Of a stretch of 64,000 nucleotides of DNA, positions 9,386 through 18,633 are shown in pieces. Under the pieces are notes generated by a model. That model saw only the letters and a program-made list of their open reading frames with translations. It had not been told where the DNA came from and ran no database searches. The position numbers were made by a program, and so were the translations under genes. Source of the stretch: Chloroflexota bacterium (GTDB lineage Bacteria > Chloroflexota > UBA11872); the NCBI GenBank assembly GCA_022821905.1, contig JAJECS010000006.1, positions 240,369 to 304,368 of the forward strand. Reading direction: 5' to 3'. How positions within the stretch are numbered: position 1 is the first letter of the stretch; each line of letters begins with the position of its first letter.

Positions 9386-10540
9386 ATGGCCCACCAGCGA
9401 ACCCGACCCCGCGCCGAATGGCAGGAGCAGTTGGCCCAGGGCGTGCGCGACGTGCGTGAGATTCCCGGTCTCACCGAGGAGCAGTACCAGCAGCTCGAGG
9501 CCATCGACGAGGAATACCCGTTCTTCACTACGCCTTACTACCTCAGCCTGATCGAGAAGTGGGACGCCAGCGACCCCATCTACCTGCAGCAGATGCCGGA
9601 CGCGCGGGAGTTCGAGAACCCCAGCTTCCTGGAAGACGACCCGCTCGACGAGGAAGACGACATGCCGGTGCCGCACCTCACGCACCGCTATCCCGACCGT
9701 GTGCTGTTCGTGGTCACGCACACCTGCGCCATGTACTGCCGCTTCTGCACCCGCAAGCGCAAGGTGGGCAAGAACCCCGTGCCGCGGCCGGAGGAGTTGC
9801 AGCGCGCCATCGACTACATCGCCGAGCACGAGGAGATTCGGGACGTGCTGCTCAGCGGCGGCGACCCGCTCACGCTCACCGACTCGGCGCTCGAATGGAT
9901 CGTCAGCCGCCTGCGCGCGATTCCGCACGTGGAGCTGATCCGCATCGGCAGCAAGATCCCCTGCGTCAACCCCGAGCGCATCACGCCCGAGCTCTGCCAG
10001 ATGCTGGCCAAATACCACCCGTTCTACTTGAACACCCACTTCAATCACCCGCGCGAGCTCACGCCGGAGGCCGTGCGCGCCTGCGGTTTGCTGGTCGATC
10101 ACGGCATCCCGGTGGGCTGCCAGACGGTGCTGCTGCGGGGCGTCAACGACGATCCCGAGGTCATGAAGGAGCTCATGCACGCGCTGCTCAAGGCCCGCGT
10201 CAAGCCCTACTACATCTACCAGGCCGATCTCGTGAAGGGCACCGACTACTTCCGGACTTCGGTGCAGAAAGGGCTTGAGATTATCGAGTCGCTGCAGGGC
10301 CACACCACCGGCTTCGGCGTGCCCACGTTCGTGATCGACGCTCCCGGCGGCGGCGGCAAAATCCCCGTGACCCCCGATCGCATCGTGAGCTTGACCGACG
10401 ACGCCATCACGCTGCGCAACTTCGAGGGCGGCGTCTACGAGTACCCCGCGCACGGATACTCGCGCGACCACGCCGACGGCGACGCGGCCGGAAGCAACGG
10501 CGACCCCGAGGTGGCCCGCGCGAACCCGATCTACGACTAG
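9386..10540 (+). CDS. KamA-family radical SAM aminomutase (lysine 2,3-aminomutase-like)
   Basis: A 384-residue radical SAM/PLP protein. The cluster motif is CAMYCRFC (Cys114, 118, 121), followed by TRKRKVG as in lysine 2,3-aminomutases. GGDPLTL is the SAM-binding turn, and PGGGGK places the PLP lysine at Lys325. Known family members interconvert alpha- and beta-lysine (osmolyte or catabolic use) or modify EF-P lysine (EpmB). This one is longer than EpmB and keeps the KamA C-terminus, so a free-amino-acid mutase is more likely. The start is ATG 9386, preceded by GAGGAG; an upstream in-frame ATG at 9353 lacks this. It may need the Fe-S cluster supply encoded divergently by suf. Confidence 0.85.
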   Translation: MAHQRTRPRAEWQEQLAQGVRDVREIPGLTEEQYQQLEAIDEEYPFFTTPYYLSLIEKWDASDPIYLQQMPDAREFENPSFLEDDPLDEEDDMPVPHLTHRYPDRVLFVVTHTCAMYCRFCTRKRKVGKNPVPRPEELQRAIDYIAEHEEIRDVLLSGGDPLTLTDSALEWIVSRLRAIPHVELIRIGSKIPCVNPERITPELCQMLAKYHPFYLNTHFNHPRELTPEAVRACGLLVDHGIPVGCQTVLLRGVNDDPEVMKELMHALLKARVKPYYIYQADLVKGTDYFRTSVQKGLEIIESLQGHTTGFGVPTFVIDAPGGGGKIPVTPDRIVSLTDDAITLRNFEGGVYEYPAHGYSRDHADGDAAGSNGDPEVARANPIYD

Positions 10541-10579
10541 GCCATCGGCCGTCGCGGGCGTGACGACGGCACCCTACAG

Positions 10580-11830
10580 ATGAGTCCTATGCGCCTAACC
10601 CGACTCGGCGATACCGGCTGGTCGGTGGTTGCGCTGTTCGCCGCGTTTGCCTTCGTCTCGTTCAGCACGGCCGTGATCGGGCCGGTGCTCGGCCAGCTCG
10701 ACGACGAATTCGGGGTGAGCTATGCATCCCTGGGATTGATCGCCGGCATGCAGGCGCTCGGTCGTGGCGTGGCCATGATTCCGGCCGGCCGCGTGGCCGA
10801 TCGGTACCCGCCGCGCCTGCTGGTGAGCCTGGGCGGAGTGCTGATGGTCATCGGGTCGTTGGCCTCGGCCGCCGCGCCGGTCTATCCGGTCTTGGTGTTC
10901 GGCACGGCAGTGATCGGCGTCTCCATGGCCTTGATCTTCACCGCCGGGATGGCCCACCTGATTCGCAGCGCGCCCACCGAGGAGCGCGGGCGCACCATGG
11001 GCCGCGCCATGGCCGGCTGGGGGCTCGGTTCGCTGCTCGCCCCGCTTGCCGCCGGGGCTCTCGCCAGCGCCTTCGGCTGGCGCTCGGTCTTCATTCTGGC
11101 GGCCGTGCTCAGCGTGGTCGTCGTGCCGCTCGGGTTGAGCATTCGCGGCGCCCTGCCTCGCCAGCCGGAGCTCTCGCCGACCGAGCCGCAGCGTCGCTGG
11201 GCGCTCGGCCTGACCCGGCGTCTGATTCCGATCGTGGTCGTGAGCGCGCTCATCTGGGGCAGCGGCAGCGCGATCATGCGCCTGGTGCTTCCCCTTTACG
11301 GCAGCGAAGGCGCGGAGCTGACCCCGGCGCTCATCGGCGCCTGGCTCAGCGTCTTCGCCGCGGTCACGTTCGGCCTCATGCTCGTGAGCGGCACCATTCT
11401 CGACCGGCTCGGACGCCTGACGGTGCTGCTGCTGGCCGCGATTCCCGGATTGCTTGGTGGCTTCGTCCTGCTCCTGCCCATCGGCCTGGTGCCGTTCATC
11501 CTGTTCGGCCTCACGAAGGCCGGTATTGGCTTCTCGATGCCCTTGATTCCCGTTCTCGTCGCCGACCGATCCCCGCCGGCGCACGTCGGACGCTCCATGG
11601 GAGTCGTCCAGTTCCTGACGGATATCGTGAATCTGACGCTTCCGCTGGCGCTAGGCGCGCTGCTGGACGTCAGCGGGTTTGGTGCGGTGGGCATCTTCTT
11701 CATCGTCGCGTTCGCGGCCGCCGCATTGATCGGCGCGCGCGTCATCGCCGCCAAGCCGCGGCAGCCGTCGGAAGCGGAACTCGACACGTCAGTCCCGGCC
11801 GCCGATCCCGCCTCGCCGCCGGTGGCCTGA
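10580..11830 (+). CDS. Major facilitator superfamily transporter
   Basis: A 416-residue integral membrane protein with about 12 hydrophobic segments in the 6+6 MFS arrangement. After the second helix there is the loop GRVADRYPPRLL, the MFS motif A (G-x-x-x-D-R), and a weaker counterpart DRLGRLTVLLL in the second half. Substrate cannot be read from sequence. It starts 39 bases after the aminomutase stop on the same strand, so an operon, and export or uptake of a related amino acid, is possible but unproven. ATGs at 10580 and 10589 are both usable. Confidence 0.85.
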   Translation: MSPMRLTRLGDTGWSVVALFAAFAFVSFSTAVIGPVLGQLDDEFGVSYASLGLIAGMQALGRGVAMIPAGRVADRYPPRLLVSLGGVLMVIGSLASAAAPVYPVLVFGTAVIGVSMALIFTAGMAHLIRSAPTEERGRTMGRAMAGWGLGSLLAPLAAGALASAFGWRSVFILAAVLSVVVVPLGLSIRGALPRQPELSPTEPQRRWALGLTRRLIPIVVVSALIWGSGSAIMRLVLPLYGSEGAELTPALIGAWLSVFAAVTFGLMLVSGTILDRLGRLTVLLLAAIPGLLGGFVLLLPIGLVPFILFGLTKAGIGFSMPLIPVLVADRSPPAHVGRSMGVVQFLTDIVNLTLPLALGALLDVSGFGAVGIFFIVAFAAAALIGARVIAAKPRQPSEAELDTSVPAADPASPPVA

Positions 11831-11874
11831 CCGCGCCGCCGGCAGGGGGTAGCCCCAGCGGATTCTGCGGGCGG

Positions 11875-12468
11875 CTAGGGAATCGCCGCCCCCGACACGA
11901 TCAACTCCCCGTCACTGAGAATCAGCGACTCGATGCGCATGGGAATGCGCGGCAGCCCGGCGTCAACGGTCCGGGTGATCAACTCCAGCAGGGCGGTGGT
12001 GATGAATCCCGGCGCGTGAATGTCGCCCACCTGCATGCGGCGGATCGCGACGCGCCGCTCGCTCTGCTCGATCGAGAGCTCCAGGTCGACCCGGAAGTCG
12101 AAGTTCAGACCCAGGGACATCAGTTCGCCGGTGAGCACGATCACGTCCGGGCCAAACGACACCCACAGTCGCTCGATCGATCCCCACCAATCCGCCTGTC
12201 GTCCCCAATCCGAAATCAGCGCGCTGACCTCGTCATCCGAAAAGCTGATCTGCACCGGCTGGGACGCCCCGCTGGCGCGGGCTCGGGCGCTGACCACGCC
12301 GAACTGCGCCACCTTGTCCAGCGCCCTATCGGCGACCTCGGCCGATACGACGATCTCCGTAAGGTCGCCGCGGTCCACTCGGCCGATGGCGGCAAAGAAC
12401 CCGACCACGATCACCAACGCGGCGAACGCCACGATCAGCCACAAAATGAGCACCATCAGCCGCCGCAT
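11875..12468 (-). CDS. Membrane-anchored protein, DUF2140/DUF2993-like
   Basis: A 197-residue protein with one N-terminal hydrophobic segment (residues ~5-28, LMVLILWLIVAFAALVIVV) and an extracytoplasmic domain. The pattern SFSDDEVSALIS, then alternating strands such as NFDFRVDLELS, and the final IESLILSDGELIVSG resembles lipid-binding-like extracytoplasmic proteins of the DUF2140/DUF2993 type. I cannot assign a function. It converges on the MFS gene and is divergent from the methyltransferase at 12754. Confidence 0.6.
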   Translation of the reverse strand: MRRLMVLILWLIVAFAALVIVVGFFAAIGRVDRGDLTEIVVSAEVADRALDKVAQFGVVSARARASGASQPVQISFSDDEVSALISDWGRQADWWGSIERLWVSFGPDVIVLTGELMSLGLNFDFRVDLELSIEQSERRVAIRRMQVGDIHAPGFITTALLELITRTVDAGLPRIPMRIESLILSDGELIVSGAAIP

Positions 12469-12753
12469 CTAGGCTCTATTCCAAGAAAGGGTCGATCGAG
12501 CCCCGGTCCGGCCGGTTGCCATCGCCGCGCCCGTCGCCCGGAATCGCAATCCCGTATGGCCGTGCCGCATCGATCTCGCAATTCGGCTGGAAGTCGCGCC
12601 GGCACTATCGTAAGCATTGGTGGCGGAGGCCAGACGCGCCGGGCCGCATGAGCGCGAATGCCAGCGGTCGGCGCGACGCCGCGGCGGTATGCTGCCGGTC
12701 GAACTACCACGGACTCGGTCGAGCCGCGCCCGGCCCACTGCGAAGGTATGCCC

Positions 12754-13662
12754 ATGGTCGATCGCTCGGATGCCTTGGCGCCTGTGCGCCGCCTCGATGA
12801 CGGCGTGCTCTTGTTCGACGGCGCCATGGGGTCGAACCTCAACGAGTACGAGGACCTCGATCGCGAGGCGCCCGAAGAGGACACGCTGCGCTATCCCGAG
12901 CACGTCGCCAAGGTCTATGCCGGCTACGTCGGTGCCGGCGCCGACGTGATCACGACCAACACCTTCGGCGGCAACCTGATCCGGCTCAAGCGGGCGGGGT
13001 TGCTGGATCAGGCCGAAGTGCTCAACCGCCGCGCCGCCGAAATGGCGCGCGAGGCAGCCGGCGATAACGCCTGGGTGGCGGGCGACATCGGCCAGAGCGG
13101 GGACTTCCTCGAACCCCTGGGCGAAATCACGCCCGACGAAATGCACGAGGCCTTTGCCGTCCAAGCCGAGCACCTCAAGGCGGGTGGCGTCGATCTCTTC
13201 CTGTGCGAGACCTTCAGCGACATCCAGGAAGTGCAGATCGCCATCAGGGCCGCCAAGGAAACGGGCTTGCCCGTCTTCGCCACCATGACCTACGACATCA
13301 ACCTGCACACCATGATGGGCGTGGCGCCGGCCGACGGCCTCCGGGCTTGCGAGGAAGCGGGCGCCGACGTGGTCGGCTGCAATTGCGGCAATGGCCCTGA
13401 AGAGATGACGCAAGTCTTGCAGCAGATGGTGGACGCCGGACCGACGCGCCCGCTCATGGCGCAGTCAAACGCCGGCGTTCCCGAGCTCATCGGCGGAAGG
13501 GTCTGCTACACCTACCCGCCCGAGCGCATGGTCGAGTTCGCCGCGCAGTGGATCGACCTGGGCGTCCGCGTCGTCGGGTCGTGCTGCGGCAGCACCAACC
13601 ACACCACCAACCTGCTGCGCGAGATGATCGACGGGCGCGGTTGCCTGGCGAACGGGGGCTGA
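12754..13662 (+). CDS. Homocysteine S-methyltransferase domain protein (MetH N-terminal-like)
   Basis: About 302 residues forming a single (beta/alpha)8 homocysteine-binding domain like the first module of cobalamin-dependent methionine synthase or BHMT. It opens with DGVLLFDGAMGSNL and carries the three zinc cysteines: the GCNCGNGP motif and the Cys-Cys pair in GSCCGST near the C-terminus. It has no cobalamin, folate or activation domain, so it must use another methyl donor or partner proteins. Start: GAAGG at 12742-12746 favours ATG 12754; ATG 12748 is also in frame. The frame stays open upstream to 12658 without conserved residues. The 279-base upstream gap holds no riboswitch I could recognise. 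Confidence 0.88.
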   Translation: MVDRSDALAPVRRLDDGVLLFDGAMGSNLNEYEDLDREAPEEDTLRYPEHVAKVYAGYVGAGADVITTNTFGGNLIRLKRAGLLDQAEVLNRRAAEMAREAAGDNAWVAGDIGQSGDFLEPLGEITPDEMHEAFAVQAEHLKAGGVDLFLCETFSDIQEVQIAIRAAKETGLPVFATMTYDINLHTMMGVAPADGLRACEEAGADVVGCNCGNGPEEMTQVLQQMVDAGPTRPLMAQSNAGVPELIGGRVCYTYPPERMVEFAAQWIDLGVRVVGSCCGSTNHTTNLLREMIDGRGCLANGG

Positions 13663-13689
13663 TCGCCCAGCGGACGAGACCGTCGCCGC

Positions 13690-14457
13690 TCAGCAGCCTC
13701 TCGGGCGCTCGTCAAACGGGATTAGGCGCCGGATCAGGTTGTCGCGAAACTCCACCGAGATGTCCAGCCCGTTCACCAGTCCAAGGACGGCGTAGACCGC
13801 CTCGCCTGGCGTGTCGGCAAAGCGATCGTTGGTGAACCCCGCGGTGAACGCGTCGATCAGCCTGAATTGCGTTTCCCCGGCAAGCAGCGCCAGGCCGCGC
13901 AGGAGCCTGAACTGGTGCGCGAACAGTGCCGGACCGCCGTAACCGCGCGGCGCCAACGCCGGCGACTGGAGCAGCGCATCGGTCACGGCGCCGCTTTCCG
14001 CCATCAGGCGCACCGGGTCCACCTGTCCCCGCCGCGCGCCGTCCGCCAGCAAGGCCAAGTGCCCGATTGCGGGATCGAGCGCGAATATCGCGTCGTCGAC
14101 GCTCGTCAAGAACTCCAGCAACTGATACGAGGCCGCGTGGTGTCCGACGAAGGGACACGTGCGCGCGAGCCGCATCGGCGCTGCGTCAACGATCGGAAAT
14201 CCCACGGAGGATCGGCTCTCCACCGGAGCGCCCAAGATCTCGGCGGTAACGGGCGGCGTCGCGAAGGCATTCGGCTGCGTCCCGTCGGCAGCCTCGGTGG
14301 CGGTCGCTTGAGGTGGCGACGGCGTGGCAGCCTGGGCCGCCGCGTTCGTCGTCTCGCTTCCCCGCCCCGCCGCGAACGTCAGCGCCAGCACTGCCGCCAC
14401 CGCCGCGAGGGCCACGGCCAGCGCGCCAAAGCTGAGAATCCTCCCACGCCCGCTCAC
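13690..14457 (-). CDS. Membrane-anchored hypothetical protein
   Basis: A 255-residue protein with an N-terminal membrane segment (residues ~9-30), a Thr/Pro/Ala-rich linker to about residue 60, then a mostly helical domain of ~170 residues. The domain contains a Cys in RTCPFVGHH and a C-terminal Cys. The sequence is not one I recognise. The topology suggests a soluble domain outside the membrane. It lies convergent to the methyltransferase gene and 290 bases beyond the gamma-glutamyltransferase stop. Confidence 0.55.
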   Translation of the reverse strand: MSGRGRILSFGALAVALAAVAAVLALTFAAGRGSETTNAAAQAATPSPPQATATEAADGTQPNAFATPPVTAEILGAPVESRSSVGFPIVDAAPMRLARTCPFVGHHAASYQLLEFLTSVDDAIFALDPAIGHLALLADGARRGQVDPVRLMAESGAVTDALLQSPALAPRGYGGPALFAHQFRLLRGLALLAGETQFRLIDAFTAGFTNDRFADTPGEAVYAVLGLVNGLDISVEFRDNLIRRLIPFDERPRGC

Positions 14458-14652
14458 GGCGTCCAGTCAGCAGGCGTGCGTCCGCCACGGCTTTGGCGGG
14501 CGCCGTCGGCGATTCCCAACGGTGGCCGGCCCGCACGGACGATCAGTCGATTCGGCGATGGCACCACGCCACCCGCAGCCCATTTCGGCGGATTGCGCCC
14601 CGCCGAAAGTATAGGGGCCGCCAGGGATGCTCTGAATGAGTCGACTAACCGA

Positions 14653-14707
14653 GCCCCAATCCGTTCGCCCTGAGCTTGTCGAAGGGGCCCACCGAACGGA
14701 TTGGGGC
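14653..14707. repeat. Second copy of the CTGAGCTTGTCGAAG hairpin
   Basis: Perfect 15-bp inverted repeat (14653-14667 with 14693-14707) around the same core as at 3304-3365. Relative to that copy one stem pair is A-T instead of G-C, with both arms changed. It occupies the gap 14458-14747, in which I see no gene. Confidence 0.85.
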
Positions 14708-14747
14708 GCAAGTAGGACCAGGGCACCCGTACGTGTTCGGAGGCTGC

Positions 14748-16367
14748 TTACAGCCCGGCCGCGTATCCGTCCCGCCGCGGATCGGCCCCGCCGGTCATCA
14801 CGCCGGTGGACGGATCGCGAGCCACGCCCTGCATACCGCCGACGTAACTCGTGAACGCATCCAGCACCTTCACGTCGTGTCCCCGCCGGCCCAGCTCGTC
14901 GATCACGTCCGGCGCGATCCGCGACTCGATCCGCAGCGCGGTCCCATCGTCCAAGACCCCCCGAGGGTCCTCGATGGCCTGTTGCACGCCCAGTCCGTAG
15001 TCGGCCCACTTCACCAGCACCTGGGTCTGCGTCTGGCAAATGCCGTGTCCGCCCGGCGTGCCCAGCGCCAGCACCGGGGCGCCGTCGCGAGTCGTCACGC
15101 TCGGGGCGATCGGCAGGGACAACGGCGCGCCCGGCGACATGTAGTTGGGGCTGTCCGGGTGCAGCTCGCCCCAGTTCAGGAAGTTATTGAGCACCACGCC
15201 CGTCCCCGGCACCGCGATCCCTGCGCCGAAGGGCGATCCCAGGCTCTGCGTCACGCAGATGAGGTTGCCTTCCGCGTCTCCAACCGAGAGCGACGTCGTG
15301 TGCTCGCGCGACGCGCGAATTCCGGATGTCGGCTCGCCGAATAGCTGCGTCCGGGCGCAGATCGGCTCACCCGACTCAAGCCGCTCGCGCAGCCCTCCCA
15401 CGTCGGCTTCGCCAAGCATCTCGCCGATCTCGTCCCTCGAGGCGTTCGCGTTCAGAATCCGCTGCTCGGCGGCAAGGCGAATGGCGCGAAGCACCACGTC
15501 GAGTTGCTCGATGCCGTTGCGCGGCAGCGCGGCGATATCGGTGCCCGCGATGAGCCGCAGCGACTGCAACATCTGAAATCCCTCGGACTGCGGCGGCGGG
15601 GTGTGCACCCGCAGTCCGCGATAGTCGACCGCCACCGGGTCGTCCCAGCGCGGCTGCACCGCCGCCAGGTCGTCCAGCGAGACGCTGCCGCCGAGGGCCT
15701 GCAAACGATCCACCAGTTTGCGCGCCAGCCGACCACGAAACATATCCTCCGCTCCGTCGACCGCCGCCGTCTCCAGCGTGTCCGCGAGATCGGGCTGCCG
15801 CAGCACCCAGCCCGGAGCCGGCGCCTCGCCGTTGTCGGTATAGATCGCCGACCACGCCTCATCCCCCGCGCACACCTCCATCGACTCGTCGATGACGTAC
15901 GCGTTGAAATCAGTGATGGGATATCCATTGCGGGCTAAATCGATCGCCGGCGCAAAGACTTCGCTCCTCGGGCGCCGGCCGTGCGCGGCCAGCAGCTCGC
16001 ACCACCCGGCCAGATTTCCCGGCGTGCCGACGCTGTGCGGCCCACGCAGCAGGTCCGCGCGCGTTTTGGTCGTGGCGTCATAGGTGCCGGGTACCGGCGG
16101 AATGAAGTCCAGCGTGCGAATCCGGCCCTCGCTCGCCACGAACAGCGTCGCCACGCCCATGCCGGCCACGCCCGACATGTAGGGCTCCACCACGTTGAGC
16201 GCCGCCGCCGCGGCGACCGCCGCGTCGATGGCATTTCCACCGGCGAGCAGCAGCCGCAAGCCGGCTTGCGTGGCCAGGGGATGGGCGCTCGACACCACAC
16301 CCCGGATCGACGCAATCAGCGGGCGCGGTCCGTGCATGCGTTTCCCAGCGGCCGTCGGGCGGCGCAT
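14748..16367 (-). CDS. Gamma-glutamyltransferase-family Ntn hydrolase
   Basis: A 539-residue GGT-family protein. The autocatalytic nucleophile is Thr357 in REHTTSLSVGD, where the precursor is cut to give the large and small subunits. The later segments GTGVVLNNFLNWGE and GTPGGHGICQTQ are typical of the small subunit. The family hydrolyses or transfers gamma-glutamyl groups from glutathione and related amides; some relatives act on other acylated amino acids. No signal peptide is visible, which is unusual compared with the periplasmic E. coli enzyme, so it may act in the cytosol. Met11 (16337) is an alternative start. Confidence 0.9.
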   Translation of the reverse strand: MRRPTAAGKRMHGPRPLIASIRGVVSSAHPLATQAGLRLLLAGGNAIDAAVAAAAALNVVEPYMSGVAGMGVATLFVASEGRIRTLDFIPPVPGTYDATTKTRADLLRGPHSVGTPGNLAGWCELLAAHGRRPRSEVFAPAIDLARNGYPITDFNAYVIDESMEVCAGDEAWSAIYTDNGEAPAPGWVLRQPDLADTLETAAVDGAEDMFRGRLARKLVDRLQALGGSVSLDDLAAVQPRWDDPVAVDYRGLRVHTPPPQSEGFQMLQSLRLIAGTDIAALPRNGIEQLDVVLRAIRLAAEQRILNANASRDEIGEMLGEADVGGLRERLESGEPICARTQLFGEPTSGIRASREHTTSLSVGDAEGNLICVTQSLGSPFGAGIAVPGTGVVLNNFLNWGELHPDSPNYMSPGAPLSLPIAPSVTTRDGAPVLALGTPGGHGICQTQTQVLVKWADYGLGVQQAIEDPRGVLDDGTALRIESRIAPDVIDELGRRGHDVKVLDAFTSYVGGMQGVARDPSTGVMTGGADPRRDGYAAGL

Positions 16368-16422
16368 TGTGTCACACCCCGAAGGTCACACCGTCGTGCA
16401 GCCGTCGGCCATGTCCGCCCTC

Positions 16423-16471
16423 CGTCATTCCCGCGAAGCCTGTACCCGCGGAGGCGGGGAGCGGGAATCCA
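16423..16471. repeat. Intergenic palindrome, long form of the TCATTCCCGCGAAG...GGGAATCC family
   Basis: Begins with GTCATTCCCGCGAAG and ends GCGGGAATCCA, with an inner GC-rich stem in place of a short loop. The same long form recurs at 37483-37530 and 62789-62838; short forms are at 27127 and 42043. Confidence 0.8.
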
Positions 16472-16507
16472 GCCCGGTCGCCCCTGGAAGCGCGCTGGAC
16501 TACGACT

Positions 16508-16532
16508 GTAGGGGCGGGTCTCAGACCCGCCC
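16508..16532 (+). repeat. GTAGGGGC hairpin repeat
   Basis: GTAGG followed by a stem GGGCGGGTC/GACCCGCCC with a three-base loop. Other members with different stems but the same GTAGGGGC flank are at 50283, 58010 (minus) and 62874. It lies in the 219-base gap between ggt and the crp-like gene. Confidence 0.8.
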
Positions 16533-16586
16533 GTCCGAGCTCACGCCAACGACTCCGAATGCCGGAAACTCGGCCCGACCGCTCGC

Positions 16587-17318
16587 TCAATACGACTCCG
16601 CGATCGCCTCCAGGCCCTCCCGATCCAGAATCTCGATGCGCTTGCGCCCAATCGCGATCAGCCCGTCCGCTTTCAGCTCATTCAGCGCCTGGGTGGCCGT
16701 CTCGCGGGACGTGCCCACGCGCTCGGCCAGGTCGTTGTGGGTCAGTCCCAGCATCTGCCGGTCGTCGTCGCCGGTGTGGCGCAGGATGAACGTGGCCAGT
16801 CGGGCGGCCAGCGACTTGAGCGCCAGGTCCTCGAGCTGCGTCTCCGCCTCACTCAGCCGCTGCGACAGCGCTTGCATCATGCGCACCGCCACTGCCGGAT
16901 AGCGCTGCATGAGCTGCTCGATGTCGTAGCGGCTCATCGCGCAAAGCACGGACGCCTCGGTGGTCTCGGCAAACGACCCGTACATCGACTGCCCCAGGAA
17001 CGCCATCTCGCCGAAGAACGTGCCCGGCTCGACGGTCGACACCACGAACCGCTTGCCCTCCGGGGAGATGCGGTAGATCTGCACCCCGCCGGACTTGAGG
17101 ATGAACAAGCCCTCGCCGGTCTCGTCGGGCTGGAAGACGATGCGGCCCTTGGGAACCGTGGTCATGCGGAAGATCTGGTGGACATCTTCCAGCTGTTGGG
17201 GTGACAGGTCGCGGAAGATGTCGACCGCCGAGAGATATTGGCGTTTCCGCTCGGCGACGTCGCCGATTGCCGTTCGCCCCAGCGAGCGACTGGTGGCCGG
17301 CAGGGACTCAAGACCCAC
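16587..17318 (-). CDS. Crp/Fnr-family transcriptional regulator
   Basis: A 243-residue regulator. Residues ~30-150 form a cyclic-nucleotide-binding-type barrel (GEGLFILKSGGVQIY, FFGEMAFLGQS). The phosphate-binding Arg of true CRP (R-T/S-A) is absent, being replaced by YGSFAE, and there is no Fnr cysteine cluster, so the effector may not be cAMP. The C-terminal winged helix is LTHNDLAERVGTSRETATQ. Start is GTG 17318. It overlaps the upstream thioredoxin-like gene by 11 bases. Target promoters are not evident in the window. Confidence 0.88.
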   Translation of the reverse strand: MGLESLPATSRSLGRTAIGDVAERKRQYLSAVDIFRDLSPQQLEDVHQIFRMTTVPKGRIVFQPDETGEGLFILKSGGVQIYRISPEGKRFVVSTVEPGTFFGEMAFLGQSMYGSFAETTEASVLCAMSRYDIEQLMQRYPAVAVRMMQALSQRLSEAETQLEDLALKSLAARLATFILRHTGDDDRQMLGLTHNDLAERVGTSRETATQALNELKADGLIAIGRKRIEILDREGLEAIAESY

Positions 17319-17574
17319 GCGCTGCCCCTTTCTCCGAACCCGACAGCAGGTCGCTGCGCCACTCCGGGCTCGGATTGCCCAAGTGAATCAAGTGACCGTC
17401 CAGAACGTATGTTGGCACAGCCACCACCGCCGCCGGCACGCGCGCGGACTCGGCGTGGACGTCAATGACCTGGACGGCCAGGTCCGGCGCGGCTCGCGCC
17501 ACATCGGCGGCGATGCGCCGCGCCGTCGCGCTTCCCGCGCAGTCGGCGGCTACGAAGACATCCAAGGTTCGCAT
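17308..17574 (-). CDS. Small thioredoxin-fold protein lacking CXXC
   Basis: An 88-residue protein with a thioredoxin/glutaredoxin-like beta-alpha-beta start (LDVFVAADCAGSATARRIA) and the cis-Pro turn AVPTYVLDGHLIHLG typical of that fold. At the redox site only one Cys remains (DCAGS), so two-cysteine chemistry is impossible; a monothiol or structural role is possible. Its 3' end overlaps the start of the crp-like gene by 11 bases, which couples the two and hints that it may influence that regulator. The function is inference only. Confidence 0.6.
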   Translation of the reverse strand: MRTLDVFVAADCAGSATARRIAADVARAAPDLAVQVIDVHAESARVPAAVVAVPTYVLDGHLIHLGNPSPEWRSDLLSGSEKGAARGS

Positions 17575-17622
17575 TGGACTCTGCGGGCAGCGTGGTCCAC
17601 AGACCCGCCCAGTGGCAGTGAG

Positions 17623-18633
17623 TTAGCCCACACTCCCGGCGCGCGTGTGGACATCGCGAACGAACGGCGCCAGGGCGTGCGCCGCGGGCAGAGGGACGGC
17701 GCGCACGGCTGCAATGTCCTCGGCAATTGCCTCCGCCAATTGCTCGGTGTCGGCGAACGTGCGCTGCTCGCGCAGCCGCGAGACGAAAAACAGCCGCATC
17801 GGCCGGTCGTAGAAGTCGCCCGCGGCGTCAAGGACGTGAGCCTCCACGACGCGCGGATGCTCGCCATACGTGGGACGCGTGCCGATGCTGATGGCGGCGC
17901 GCCGCGGTGGGGATCCGTCGGCCACGCTCACGCCCGCATACACCCCGTCCCCGGGCACGCACAGCCAGTCGGCATGTGAGACATTCGCGGTCGCGAATCC
18001 CAGCTCCCGGCCCTCGCCAGCACCGCGCACCACCACGCCCTCGAGACTATAGGTGCGGCCCAATCCGCCGTTCGCGGCGGCGATGTCGCCGCGCGCCAAC
18101 GCGGCCCGAATGGTTGAGCTCCGATTGGTTCCGGCCGGACCATGCCAAACGATCTCCCGGAAGCTGAAGCCCAACTCGTCGCTCAGCGACCGCAGCACCG
18201 GGGGCGTGCCGGCGCCGCCCTTGCCGATCCGGGCGTTCGGACCCGATATCAGGTGACGCATGCCCGCCTCGTCCCGCAGCCGGGTGAGGAATTCACGCGG
18301 GCGTTGTTGGGCGAATTCGCTATCGAAGGTGAGCACCACAATGGCGTCGACGCCGGCGTCTGCCAGGAGCGCCAGCCGGTCGTCCAGCGTCGCGAGCAAC
18401 GCGCGGGGCTCCGCCGGCCGCAGGATCCACTCGGGCGGAGGCCAAAGCGTGACCGCCACGGCACGGGTTCCGGGCGTCTCTCGCGCCGCGGCCAGCGTGG
18501 CCCGCAGCAGGGCGCGGTGACCCTCGTGCACGCCGTCGAAACGGCCCAGCGTCAGCGCCGTCGGCTCGTGCGCACCCAGAGCGCCAAGATCCGTGTGCAC
18601 CGGGCAGCCGCCGATCCGAGATGGCAGGTTCAT
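17623..18633 (-). CDS. ribF: Bifunctional riboflavin kinase / FAD synthetase
   Basis: A 336-residue enzyme that makes FMN and then FAD. The N-terminal adenylyltransferase shows GRFDGVHEGHRALL and the later NRSSTIRAALARGD. The C-terminal kinase shows EGVVVRGAGEGRELGF followed by ATAN, a variant of the usual GFPTAN. The intervening GxDFxFG-like motif is altered to GPNARIG. The start is ATG 18633, which overlaps the truB stop as ATGA; a longer open frame runs up through truB in another phase but is not RibF-like. It is the last gene of the nusA operon, as in many bacteria. Confidence 0.92.
   Translation of the reverse strand: MNLPSRIGGCPVHTDLGALGAHEPTALTLGRFDGVHEGHRALLRATLAAARETPGTRAVAVTLWPPPEWILRPAEPRALLATLDDRLALLADAGVDAIVVLTFDSEFAQQRPREFLTRLRDEAGMRHLISGPNARIGKGGAGTPPVLRSLSDELGFSFREIVWHGPAGTNRSSTIRAALARGDIAAANGGLGRTYSLEGVVVRGAGEGRELGFATANVSHADWLCVPGDGVYAGVSVADGSPPRRAAISIGTRPTYGEHPRVVEAHVLDAAGDFYDRPMRLFFVSRLREQRTFADTEQLAEAIAEDIAAVRAVPLPAAHALAPFVRDVHTRAGSVG

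Noticed and set aside
12600..12750. Possible cobalamin riboswitch before the homocysteine methyltransferase
   Set aside because: A GCCCACTG-like stretch is present, but the other conserved parts of the B12 box are not.
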